Shown here piece after piece: positions 7,803 to 16,291 of a DNA stretch of 64,000 bases; the first letter of the stretch is position 1; every line of letters starts with the position of its first letter. Where the stretch lies: positions 734,001-798,000 of the forward strand of contig NZ_CP008852.1 in NCBI RefSeq assembly GCF_000725345.1, written 5' to 3'. The stretch is from Pelosinus sp. UFO1 (GTDB lineage Bacteria > Bacillota > Negativicutes > DSM-13327). The position numbers and the translations under genes are program-made. Under the pieces are notes generated by a model. The model had not been told where the DNA came from and did not search any database. It saw nothing but the letters and a program-made list of their open reading frames with translations.

Positions 7803-8909
7803 TTATAGAACAATTAATTCATAATCGCGGCTGCCCATGCCGATTTCTTCTCCATGCCGCATTTGGATAGTGCCGTCGATGTGAGGACGCAAACCATAAA
7901 ACTTGTCTGCCCCGGCTTCAAGGTTGGAAGAAAGCAAAGAGTGAGAGAAACCAAGCTGTTTATTGATTAGGTCATAGCTTGCCTGATCAATAGCTACAGG
8001 GTCAGTGGATGCCAAAAAGCCGATATCAGGAACAATCGGTGCATCGCTCCATGATGCACAGTCACAATCAGGCGTAATGTTCAATAAAAAGTTTATATAA
8101 CCGATACGTTTCTCATGAGTCTTATGAACTCCATAGCCGTACTCGGTCATTCGTTCAAGAAAATCTGCTAGGTCTGTTGCCCAGTCCATTCCGTTGGCTT
8201 TTACCGGACAAACGGTCAAACACTCCCCGCAGCCAATGCATGCATCAGGAGAAACATTTGCCTTCATTTCACTCATGCGAATGGCCGTTTCTGGGCAAAC
8301 CACGCTGCACTTTGAGCAACCAACACATTTTTCTTGATCAACTACAATCTTAAGAGCATGCTGCTCTTTTTTTCCAAGCGCCGGTGCTCCGCCCATAGCC
8401 AGATTTTTTATAGCGCCGCCGAAGCCAGCCATCTCATGACCCTTAAAGTGAGACAATACAATCATACTGTCGGCACTGACAATGTCTGTAGCCAGTTTCA
8501 CTTTACTAAAGTGTTTTTTATCAATCTGTACTTCGGTCATGCTTTCGCTGCGCAGTCCATCGGCTATGATAATGGGAGCTCCTGTAACCGTATAATCAAA
8601 ACCATGTTCCAATGCGGTTAGTAAATGATCAACCGAGTTATGTCTGCTTCCCGAATAAAGCGTATTCGTATCGGTTAGAAAAGGCTTAGCTCCATTTTCT
8701 TTTATCTTATCTACCACTTGCCGCACAAAAACCGGACTAATAAAGCCGTCACTTCCGTGTTCGCCGAAGGTTAGCTTTATAGCTGTAAGGGCATCCTTTT
8801 GGATAAATTCATTAAAACCGGCACGATCAAATAAACTTCTTATTTTGCTGATTTTATTACTTTTGTCTGTTCTCGCTCTAAGGTTTACAAAATATACTTT
8901 GTTGGACAT
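7803..8909 (-). CDS. DUF362 family protein with two [4Fe-4S] ferredoxin motifs
   Basis: A DUF362 domain covers most of the 368 residues (TDTNTLYSGSRHNSVDHL, SHFKGHEMAGFGGAIKNLAM are characteristic). A 2[4Fe-4S] ferredoxin insert at about 195-245 reads CVGCSKCSVVCP and CIGCGECLTVCP. Such proteins are cytoplasmic iron-sulfur proteins of unknown substrate, common in anaerobes and probably electron carriers or reductases. The start at 8909 is preceded by AGGAAGGGG. It is followed by the small membrane protein frame and stands alone otherwise. Confidence 0.9.
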   Translation of the reverse strand: MSNKVYFVNLRARTDKSNKISKIRSLFDRAGFNEFIQKDALTAIKLTFGEHGSDGFISPVFVRQVVDKIKENGAKPFLTDTNTLYSGSRHNSVDHLLTALEHGFDYTVTGAPIIIADGLRSESMTEVQIDKKHFSKVKLATDIVSADSMIVLSHFKGHEMAGFGGAIKNLAMGGAPALGKKEQHALKIVVDQEKCVGCSKCSVVCPETAIRMSEMKANVSPDACIGCGECLTVCPVKANGMDWATDLADFLERMTEYGYGVHKTHEKRIGYINFLLNITPDCDCASWSDAPIVPDIGFLASTDPVAIDQASYDLINKQLGFSHSLLSSNLEAGADKFYGLRPHIDGTIQMRHGEEIGMGSRDYELIVL

Positions 8910-9070
8910 GTATTCATTCCCCTTCCTAAAACAAGCTATGTATTGCTCATATTCTATGTTACAACTTTGAGTCTACTCAAAGTCAATAGGGTTGATGCAA
9001 TTTTTTATCACCCTAGTCAACAATTTTGGGTAGATAGGCTATCCATTACAAAAAATGCTTGACTTAACTT

Positions 9071-9529
9071 TTAGGATGGTTCCGGAGCTCGACCAACTGT
9101 CAGAACCCGATATTCCCACATGGTCTCCATAACCTGGATAGACTGTTCTTCTAAGCACTGGACGATGATCGTGATTTCGGGTAATTTTTTCGGAAGATGT
9201 CGATGCGTACCCTTGTTGATGAGAAGATATATTCCCAAAGCGATTGTAAAGCCAATAACGGCAGCTATTAGCCCCACAAAGATGGGCCCCCATGGCAAAA
9301 TGAACCCGATACTCGTACCAATGACAGCGCTTCCCGTAGCACAGGCTACGCCTACCTCAAAACCTTTGGTATAAAGGTCGCGTGCTTTGGTAATAAACCG
9401 GACTGAGGGAGTGGGTTCTGTATCCATGGGTATTACCAGGATATGCTTTCTGGCAATCCCGTTATGTTCCAATACTGCTAAGACCTGTTCTAACTCAAGG
9501 GAATGCTCAAAAGTTCCAATAATTAGCAA
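9071..9529 (-). CDS. Hypothetical membrane protein with two TM segments
   Basis: The 152-residue protein has a cytoplasmic-looking N-terminal alpha/beta part (LIIGTFEHSLELEQVLAVLE, ILVIPMD), two hydrophobic segments (VACATGSAVIGTSIGFILPW and IFVGLIAAVIGFTIALGIYL) rich in glycine, and a C-terminal soluble tail. The layout recalls small stress-type proteins in which a ferredoxin-like domain flanks a glycine-rich membrane hairpin, but I cannot name a family. It starts with TTG at 9529; its AGGTG overlaps the stop codon of the preceding gene 11 bp away, so the two genes are one operon. Confidence 0.75.
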   Translation of the reverse strand: MLIIGTFEHSLELEQVLAVLEHNGIARKHILVIPMDTEPTPSVRFITKARDLYTKGFEVGVACATGSAVIGTSIGFILPWGPIFVGLIAAVIGFTIALGIYLLINKGTHRHLPKKLPEITIIVQCLEEQSIQVMETMWEYRVLTVGRAPEPS

Positions 9530-9540
9530 ATTTTCAGCAC

Positions 9541-10305
9541 CTACTTTGCGGGGAATATGCGAACTTCGGAATTTTGGTAGCGATCGACGAGATGTTGGCG
9601 CTGTTCCAGACGAAAAAGCCGATTATGTTCCAAGGCTGTATAAAAGGCATGATAAATCGACCCTCCCCAAACGGATGGCATAAATAATAGCCAGTGCGGG
9701 TTAAGTATGGAAATCGATTCTTGAACATTGTGATGTAACAGGTACAAGAGGAAAGTATGTGCATGGGATAAGGAAAGGTAAATCCACCACCAGGTCATTC
9801 CGTAAAATGCCAGTAACCATTGATGATTGTAAAGTTGACCCAGACAGGGAAAGAAGAAAGAATATAAAGCTGCTATCCATGGATTTCTTTGTTCCAGATA
9901 TTGAATTTCAAACGGATGAATGATTGTACATCGTAATGGTTCATTTTCGAGCTCTGCAAGCTGACACATTTTGTTTTGCACCAAGGCAGATCGATAACTG
10001 TCCCATATTGCAAAAAAATAGATGATGACATAGCCCAAGAGCCAGTGTGTTTTTATGACGGCTTTGGCCATTTCAAATTGTCCGCAAAAGGAATAAATAA
10101 TTGCTTCGTTTATATGAATTAGTGTATTTGTAGTTACTTCAAATAAAGTTAATAAGGTAGCCCGTGCATATTGATTAAGCAAATAGTGACCAAAACCGGG
10201 GTATGAAGCGGATAACCAAGCTACCATATAAGGATTCTGCCGTTGGAAATATGTAACGCCATACAGGCTGATGGTCATGAGGGGACGGCGGGGTTGATTA
10301 TGCAT
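9541..10305 (-). CDS. Membrane protein made of two TM2-like repeats
   Basis: The 254-residue protein is an internal duplication. Copy one begins YFQRQNPYMVAWLSASYPGF (about residue 20) and copy two YLEQRNPWIAALYSFFFPCL (about residue 136). Each then has G-x-[LY]-x-x-[NH] and two or three hydrophobic segments, and ends with a Tyr/His-Ser/Ala-A-L-x-x-N pattern. The P-G-F-G-H-Y/P-C-L-G-Q-L-Y motif resembles TM2-domain proteins. The function is unknown. The start at 10305 has AAGG about nine bases upstream. It is the first gene of a two-gene operon with the hypothetical membrane protein downstream. Confidence 0.75.
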   Translation of the reverse strand: MHNQPRRPLMTISLYGVTYFQRQNPYMVAWLSASYPGFGHYLLNQYARATLLTLFEVTTNTLIHINEAIIYSFCGQFEMAKAVIKTHWLLGYVIIYFFAIWDSYRSALVQNKMCQLAELENEPLRCTIIHPFEIQYLEQRNPWIAALYSFFFPCLGQLYNHQWLLAFYGMTWWWIYLSLSHAHTFLLYLLHHNVQESISILNPHWLLFMPSVWGGSIYHAFYTALEHNRLFRLEQRQHLVDRYQNSEVRIFPAK

Positions 10306-10549
10306 AGTAATAGTACCTTCTTAATAAAAAGTTGAGCGATATGCGTGTCTTACTATATTCTACCAGTTATTTTTGTAATTATTCTTCTTCTGTTGGTATG
10401 AGTCATGACAGTTTTGTGGATTTGTATTTGCTGGGTTATTTTGCCTTACAACATTTAAAGGGATAGGCTGATTGGCGTGGAATTAGTGGATAGCACTTTT
10501 AAAATTGGATTTTACACTTTAAAGGTTTAAACTTGGGACAGGAAGTGAG

Positions 10550-12898
10550 GTGCCAAATTACATGACACCGGATGTAGTTCATTTATCAGTAAAAAACTTA
10601 GTTGAGTATACCTTGCGTTCGGGTGATATTGATACTCGCTTTGTGGGTACTAGCAGAGCGGTAGAAGGAACCAAAATACACCAAAAGCTTCAAAAGGCTG
10701 GTGGCGACAAGTATTTGGCAGAAGCCCAATTGAAATATGAAATTAGATACAAAGAGTTTTTATTCCTTATAGAAGGCCGTGCGGACGGGATCATTATCGA
10801 GGATCAGCAGGTGGTGATCGATGAAATCAAAACAACGGCTGTTCCTTTGGAACGGATCGATGAGAATTTTAATCCCCTGCATTGGGCTCAGGCGAAATGC
10901 TATGGACTCATTTATGGTGAGCAAAATAATGTAGAGCAGCTGGAAATTCAATTGACGTATTACAATATTGATACGGATGAAATAAAAAGACTAAGAGAAA
11001 CCGTTACTATGCAGGAGCTGCAAACTTTCTTTTACGGATTGTTGGATTCCTATTTAGTATGGGCAAAACATCTCAAGGAATGGAATATGTTACGAGATTC
11101 ATCCATAAAAAAGCTGAAATTTCCTTTTGCAACTTACCGCCAAGGCCAGCGTGAATTAGCGGTGACCGTATATAAAACCATTTCGGATAACAAAAAAATG
11201 TTTATACAAGCACCCACCGGGATTGGGAAAACCATTTCTACCTTGTTTCCGGCCGTCAAGGCTATAGGAGAGAATAAAACGAGCAAGATTTTTTATTTGA
11301 CGGCCAAAACCATTACTCGTCAAGTGGCTGAGGAAGCAGTAAACGCCATGCGGGGATGTGGCTTGGCCTTTAAATCGATTACGATTACTGCGAAAGATAA
11401 AATCTGTTTTAAGGAAAAGGCCATCTGCAACCCGGACCATTGCGAATATGCCAAGGGGCATTTTGATCGAGTAAATGATGCCATTATCGATTTATTTGTG
11501 AAGGAGAGGGCATTTACACGGGAAGTGATAGAAGCCTATTCGCGAAAGTATATGGTGTGTCCATTTGAGCTTTCCTTGGACTTATCCATGTGGGCCGACT
11601 GCATTATTTGTGATTACAATTATGTTTTTGATCCCAGAGTGTATTTAAAACGTTTTTTTCAGACGAGTCAGGGTGATTATACCTTTCTAATTGATGAAGC
11701 GCATAATTTGGTGGATCGAGCAAGAGAGATGTTTTCCGCAGAACTAACAAAAAGCTCTTTCTTGAAGTTAAAGAACATCTATAAAGGCCATAGTATTGGC
11801 AAGACCCTGGGTAAAATCAATACGGTTATGCTGGGAATGAGAAAGGAGTGCAGTGAAGAGGGGTATTATACACAATTACATCAACCGGAGGAAGTCTATC
11901 CCTTGCTTTGGACGTTTGTTAACAAAGCGCCTGCTTTATTAACTGACAATAGTAAAACAGAGGGTTATGATGCATTATTGGAACTCTATTTTAATGTACT
12001 CATATTTTTGAAAATGGTAGAGTTCTATGATGATCACTATATTACGTACGTAGAAAAATCCTCATCAGAGGTTACGCTGAAACTGTTTTGCCTTGACCCA
12101 TCCAAGTTGTTAGGGGAAGCTGTTAAAAGGGGCAAGTCCAGCGTATTTTTCTCGGCAACCCTGGCTCCCTTGGATTATTTTTGTGAAATTTTAGGTGGTG
12201 AGGCAATGGATGCAAAAATTGCCTTCCCATCGCCTTTTAAGACCGAGAACTTATGTTTATTGGTAGCCGATCAGATATCTACAAAGTTCAAAAATCGCGA
12301 AAGTAGTTATGATGAAATTGCTCAATATATTCATTTGGCTATCCAGCAGAAAACCGGGAATTATCTAATCTTTTTCCCATCCTATCACTACATGCAGGAA
12401 GTGCATCATGTCTTTTCACAGTTGCATCCTGATACTGAGACTATAGTGCAAACCAATATCATGTCTGAAGAGGAGCGGGAAAGTTTTTTAGATCGGTTCC
12501 AGCCGAATCGTAATCGCATGTTAGTTGGCTTCTGTGTGTTAGGGGGAATTTTTTCCGAAGGCATTGACCTCAAAGGGGATAAACTGTTGGGGACTGTCAT
12601 TATAGGAGTAGGACTTCCTCAGATATGTATAGAGCGCAACCTTATAATGGAACATTTTAAAAAGAAAAACCAACTGGGATATGAATATGCCTATATGTAT
12701 CCAGGTATGAATAAAGTGTTACAAGCAGCTGGGCGCGTAATTCGTTCAGAAGACGATAAAGGCGTAGTACTTTTGATTGATGCAAGGTTTTCCAATTACT
12801 ATTATAAAAAGCTATTTCCGGCACACTGGCGTTATCCTAGGGAAGTGCGAAACGGCAGTAAGCTCAATGCATTGATTCAAGAATTTTGGGATAAGTAA
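10550..12898 (+). CDS. PD-(D/E)XK nuclease-XPD/DinG-type helicase fusion
   Basis: An N-terminal Cas4-like PD-(D/E)XK nuclease domain (GTKIHQKLQ, EGRADGII, VIDEIKTT, then Q at WAQAKCYG) occupies about 1-180. It is followed by a superfamily 2 XPD/Rad3 helicase with Walker A APTGIGKT, a four-cysteine Fe-S insert (KICF, AICN, DHCE, MVCPFEL), the DEAH box (LIDEAHNL) and the C-terminal motifs SATLAP and QAAGRVIRSEDD. Enzymes of this architecture unwind DNA 5' to 3' and probably process damaged DNA. The 782-residue length is normal. The GTG at 10550 has AGGA six bases upstream; ATG at 10562 is an alternative. It stands alone. Confidence 0.92.
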   Translation: MPNYMTPDVVHLSVKNLVEYTLRSGDIDTRFVGTSRAVEGTKIHQKLQKAGGDKYLAEAQLKYEIRYKEFLFLIEGRADGIIIEDQQVVIDEIKTTAVPLERIDENFNPLHWAQAKCYGLIYGEQNNVEQLEIQLTYYNIDTDEIKRLRETVTMQELQTFFYGLLDSYLVWAKHLKEWNMLRDSSIKKLKFPFATYRQGQRELAVTVYKTISDNKKMFIQAPTGIGKTISTLFPAVKAIGENKTSKIFYLTAKTITRQVAEEAVNAMRGCGLAFKSITITAKDKICFKEKAICNPDHCEYAKGHFDRVNDAIIDLFVKERAFTREVIEAYSRKYMVCPFELSLDLSMWADCIICDYNYVFDPRVYLKRFFQTSQGDYTFLIDEAHNLVDRAREMFSAELTKSSFLKLKNIYKGHSIGKTLGKINTVMLGMRKECSEEGYYTQLHQPEEVYPLLWTFVNKAPALLTDNSKTEGYDALLELYFNVLIFLKMVEFYDDHYITYVEKSSSEVTLKLFCLDPSKLLGEAVKRGKSSVFFSATLAPLDYFCEILGGEAMDAKIAFPSPFKTENLCLLVADQISTKFKNRESSYDEIAQYIHLAIQQKTGNYLIFFPSYHYMQEVHHVFSQLHPDTETIVQTNIMSEEERESFLDRFQPNRNRMLVGFCVLGGIFSEGIDLKGDKLLGTVIIGVGLPQICIERNLIMEHFKKKNQLGYEYAYMYPGMNKVLQAAGRVIRSEDDKGVVLLIDARFSNYYYKKLFPAHWRYPREVRNGSKLNALIQEFWDK

Positions 12899-13069
12899 AG
12901 GATTCACACTTCGAATAAAGAGGTACAGGTCTAGATAAGGGGACGTTCCGTTGATTCGATTGAAAAAATGTGATAAGGATTATGTTTTGAAGAATATATG
13001 TGCCAATCACATATACTGTCTACACAAAATATAGCAGTCGCTTGTGAGGCGGAATATAAAAATAATTCT

Positions 13070-13085
13070 TGACCGATCGTTCTCA
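13070..13085. promoter_or_regulatory. Operator upstream of tetR-type regulator gene
   Basis: TGACCGATCGTTCTCA shares the core GATCGTTCTC with the perfect palindrome at 13718-13731. It lies 36 bp before the regulator's start, as expected for autoregulation. Confidence 0.65.
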
Positions 13086-13120
13086 AAAGATTATTATTAC
13101 TATTAACAGGAGGGGATGTA

Positions 13121-13699
13121 ATGGGACGAAGCAAAGAATTTGAGGAAAGTGTAGTTCTCCAGAAAGCCATGGAATTATTTCGGAAACAAGGCTATGAAAA
13201 GACATCTTTGAGCGACCTGGTAGAGCATATGGGAATCCATCGTAGAAGTTTATATGATACCTTCGGTGATAAACATACATTATTTTTAAAAACAATAGAC
13301 TGCTACGGAGAATTTATAAAAGCCAGACTAACATCTGAAATCTTACGCGCAGAAACGGCAAAACAAGCTATACAGTGTATCTTTGACTTTACGATCGAAG
13401 GAAGCGGGGATAGACTATTGGGTTGCCTATTTGTAAACGCAGCAACTGAGTTGGCTTCCCGAGATAAGGAGGTAGAAGAAAAGACGAAAGAAGCATTTAT
13501 GCAAGCAGAGCATTTTCTTGCGGAACTTATTCGCAAAGGACAGCAAACAGGTGAATTTTTATGTGATCTTGAAGCTGAAGTTGTGGCAGAAAGCTTGCAT
13601 AATACTTTGCTTGGGCTTCGGGTACTTGCAAGAACCTCAGCTAGCAAAGAAAAGTTACATCGTATAGCGGATTTTTCCTTAGCAATATTGAACAAATGA
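13121..13699 (+). CDS. TetR/AcrR family regulator
   Basis: The 192-residue protein has an N-terminal HTH (SLSDLVEHMGIHRRSLYDTF) and an all-helical ligand domain of AcrR type (ERLLGCLFVNAATEL-like region). GGAGGGG precedes the ATG. Two copies of a GATCGTTCTC operator flank the gene, one in its own promoter and one before the SDR gene, so it probably represses itself and the SDR-OYE pair. It is a clear paralogue of the TetR protein at 34887, sharing the SLYDTFGDK segment. Confidence 0.92.
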   Translation: MGRSKEFEESVVLQKAMELFRKQGYEKTSLSDLVEHMGIHRRSLYDTFGDKHTLFLKTIDCYGEFIKARLTSEILRAETAKQAIQCIFDFTIEGSGDRLLGCLFVNAATELASRDKEVEEKTKEAFMQAEHFLAELIRKGQQTGEFLCDLEAEVVAESLHNTLLGLRVLARTSASKEKLHRIADFSLAILNK

Positions 13700-13717
13700 A
13701 TTTTTTTTACATCAATT

Positions 13718-13731
13718 AGAACGATCGTTCT
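13718..13731. promoter_or_regulatory. Perfect 14-bp operator palindrome before the SDR gene
   Basis: AGAACGATCGTTCT is a perfect dyad in the gap between the TetR gene and the SDR gene. Together with the site at 13070 it defines the likely binding sequence of the TetR protein. Confidence 0.75.
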
Positions 13732-13828
13732 CAAAAAAACACATGCTTTACGCTCTTTGAAAATCTTGTTGCACAATAAAGTAAGTAAAGCCACTATATA
13801 AATCATTTATAGGAAAGGATTTATTTTT

Positions 13829-14617
13829 ATGAAAATGGATTCCAACACAATTCTCATAACAGGAGGAACATCTGGGATTGGACTCGAGCTTGCTACTCAG
13901 CTCCTTAAGCTTGGGAACACTGTAATTATTACCGGGCGGGATCAGTCCAAACTAGAATTAGCCAAAAAGAAACTACCAAACGTTCACACATTTCAGTGTG
14001 ATGTAAGCGATCCAAAGGCAATTTCTGACCTTTTTGAAAAAGTAATCAGTCAATTTCCAAAATTGAACTTTCTGATCAATAACGCTGGGATTATGCGTAA
14101 ATTGAACTTTCAGGCTGAAGAGGTTGATTTAGAGGATATCACTCAGGAGATTGAAATTAACCTCAACGGTTCGATCCGCATGGTGAAACAATTCTTATCG
14201 CATTTAAAGACGAAGAAATACGCTGCGATTATGAATGTCTCATCCGCACTTGCATTTGTTCCTTATCCGATATCGCCAATTTATTGTGCGACGAAAGCCG
14301 GTATTCACTCATTTACACAATCACTGCGAATCCAGCTAAAGAATACGAATATTAGAGTGTTTGAATTAGCACCTCCAGTTACTCAGACCTCATTAATTGG
14401 AAAAGATTTTGATGCCGACGATTTCAAAGGCATAACGGCAATGGATGCTGGTGAGATGGTTAGGGTCACAATCAAGGGGTTGGAACAGGATCGCTTTGAG
14501 ATCATGCCGGGCTTTAGCAGTACGCTGAAGTTCATGAGTCGGGTTGCACCTCAGTTTATGTTAAAGCAGCTTAGCAAACCCGTTGATAAAATGCTGACTA
14601 AAATCAAGCGTAATTGA
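13829..14617 (+). CDS. Short-chain dehydrogenase/reductase, DltE-like
   Basis: A classical SDR with the nucleotide-binding motif TGGTSGIG at about residue 12, NNAG at about 87 and the catalytic YCATK with upstream Ser (MNVSSA). The protein matches the DltE-like oxidoreductase group rather than the fatty-acid FabG group. It uses NAD(P)H to reduce or oxidise an unknown carbonyl substrate. It lies 47 bp before the OYE-like gene and behind a TetR operator, suggesting a shared response to a reactive electrophile. An in-frame ATG at 13835 is an equally good start. Confidence 0.9.
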   Translation: MKMDSNTILITGGTSGIGLELATQLLKLGNTVIITGRDQSKLELAKKKLPNVHTFQCDVSDPKAISDLFEKVISQFPKLNFLINNAGIMRKLNFQAEEVDLEDITQEIEINLNGSIRMVKQFLSHLKTKKYAAIMNVSSALAFVPYPISPIYCATKAGIHSFTQSLRIQLKNTNIRVFELAPPVTQTSLIGKDFDADDFKGITAMDAGEMVRVTIKGLEQDRFEIMPGFSSTLKFMSRVAPQFMLKQLSKPVDKMLTKIKRN

Positions 14618-14663
14618 TGCCTGTAATAGTGAAAGCAAAAAAATATGCGAAGGAGCAAATTTA

Positions 14664-15884
14664 ATGAAAACATTATTTGACCAAACAAAATTAACAGGAA
14701 ATAAAGTATTTGAGCCATTTACATTGGCAGGTATAACATTTCCTAACCGAATTATTAGATCGGCAACTTTTGAAGGAGTGAGTGATGAGAGTGGCAAGCC
14801 TACAGAGCAATTACTTAAAAAGTACGAGGCATTAGCTAAAGGCGGTGTTGGTGGAATTATTACTGGCTTTATTGGAGTGGGTCAGCAAGGAAAGGCTTCA
14901 GATAATACGCCCATGATTGATAAAGCTGAAAATATTGAGGCCTTCAAAGAATTAACGAAGAGAATGCATGAAATGGGAACCCCTATTATAGCACAGCTTA
15001 ATCATTGTGGCGGTCAGTCAAAAGAAGAAAGTAGCCATATGCCAGTTGTTGCACCTTCTAAAATATCTGACTATAAAGCAAAAGAAATGACTAAAACTGA
15101 AATTTTAGAAGTAATAGAAGCGTTCGTTCAAGGAATAAAAAATGCCAAAGAAGCAGGTTTTGATGGTGTACAAATTCATGTGGCGCATGGATATTTACTT
15201 TCAGAATTTGTATCACCCAGAATGAACAGGCGAAAAGATGAATGGGGAGGAAGCACAGAAAACAGATTTAGAATTCTTAAAATGATATTTGAAAAGGCTA
15301 GGGAGGAAGTTCTAAGTTACCCAATCATTGTAAAAATGAATGGATATGAAACATTAAAAAATGGTATGACCGTTGCAGAGTCTGTAAAAATTGCTAAACT
15401 GCTAGAGCAGGTGGGATGTGACGGAATTGAAGTTTCAAATGGAACAATAAAAGCTGGGCTGGCGACAATGCGCGGGCAGGTGCCTTGGAAAATGATGATA
15501 GCTCAAAATCAGAAGTTAAATAAAATGCCGGAATTTATGAAAAATTTCGTTGGTATAGTAGCAAGAAAAATGGTACCACAACCTCAGCCGAAAAACTTAT
15601 ATAATTTGGAAGCAGCCATGTCAATCAGGGAAGCTGTAAATATTCCAATTATTGTAGTAGGAGGAATAACTAATTTAGAAGAAATAGAAGACGTAATTAA
15701 CAATGATAAATGTGATATGGTTTCCATGTCAAGGCCATTTATAATCGAATCAGATTTAGTAAATAAATTCAGAATAGGAAAACAGACACAATCAAAATGC
15801 ATACAATGCAATTTCTGTATAGTCGGCTTGGAAAAAGGACCGCTTAAATGCTATTATGGAAAGCTTCCAGTAAGCAAGGCTTAG
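14664..15884 (+). CDS. Old-yellow-enzyme family NADH:flavin oxidoreductase
   Basis: A 406-residue FMN-binding TIM barrel of the OYE family with RIIRSATFEG, QLNHCGGQS, the substrate-binding HxAHGYLLSEF and the phosphate-binding VVGGITNLEE. The tail has cysteines in CIQCNFC and PLKCYYGK, resembling the Fe-S site of 2,4-dienoyl-CoA reductase types, but the C-terminal FAD/NADH domains of those enzymes are absent. It probably reduces enones or other electrophiles. A 29-bp copy of its last codons (one mismatch) is found at 34541, a remnant of a paralogue. Confidence 0.92.
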   Translation: MKTLFDQTKLTGNKVFEPFTLAGITFPNRIIRSATFEGVSDESGKPTEQLLKKYEALAKGGVGGIITGFIGVGQQGKASDNTPMIDKAENIEAFKELTKRMHEMGTPIIAQLNHCGGQSKEESSHMPVVAPSKISDYKAKEMTKTEILEVIEAFVQGIKNAKEAGFDGVQIHVAHGYLLSEFVSPRMNRRKDEWGGSTENRFRILKMIFEKAREEVLSYPIIVKMNGYETLKNGMTVAESVKIAKLLEQVGCDGIEVSNGTIKAGLATMRGQVPWKMMIAQNQKLNKMPEFMKNFVGIVARKMVPQPQPKNLYNLEAAMSIREAVNIPIIVVGGITNLEEIEDVINNDKCDMVSMSRPFIIESDLVNKFRIGKQTQSKCIQCNFCIVGLEKGPLKCYYGKLPVSKA

Positions 15885-16001
15885 CATTTACTAGATAATT
15901 GATTTTTCATATAGGAAACTCCGTCGTGAACTTTTGAGTAAAAATTTTGGAACGAATCCCTGTCTCCGTTTTTTTAGGTTGCGACTGAAGCAGACGGGGG
16001 A

Positions 16002-16042
16002 CGTGGTTTTTTAGTGAAGTCATTAACAGTAGAGTAATAAAA
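16002..16042. repeat. 41-bp repeat, identical copy at 39137-39177
   Basis: The unit beginning CGTGGTTTTTTAGTGAAGTC is identical at 39137. Both are preceded by a GAAGCAGA..GGG.. stretch, part of which recurs near 62098. In 15885-16291 no gene is seen. Confidence 0.75.
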
Positions 16043-16111
16043 CTTTCCTGAACGTGGCTAGAAAACATCAGCAACTTAAATAGAGAGCCAATAAACAGAG
16101 AACACAATATT

Positions 16112-16142
16112 AATGCCCGTTGTCAGATAGACAACGGGCATT
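16112..16142. terminator. Hairpin between convergent OYE and hydrolase genes
   Basis: AATGCCCGTTGTC pairs perfectly with its complement over 13 bp around AGATA. The T-tract is poor on both strands. Its position between convergent genes suggests bidirectional termination. Confidence 0.65.
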
Positions 16143-16291
16143 TGTTATAAGTATGTTTTGGACTATTTGGATGTATTTCATTCAGAGGTAGATGTCTATG
16201 CGTAAGGGTATACTAGTGTAGACTCACGTGAACGCAACTGCAGCACTTCAAGTAGCGCAATCGTGGCGGCAAATGTTTTTTCGTATCCATC

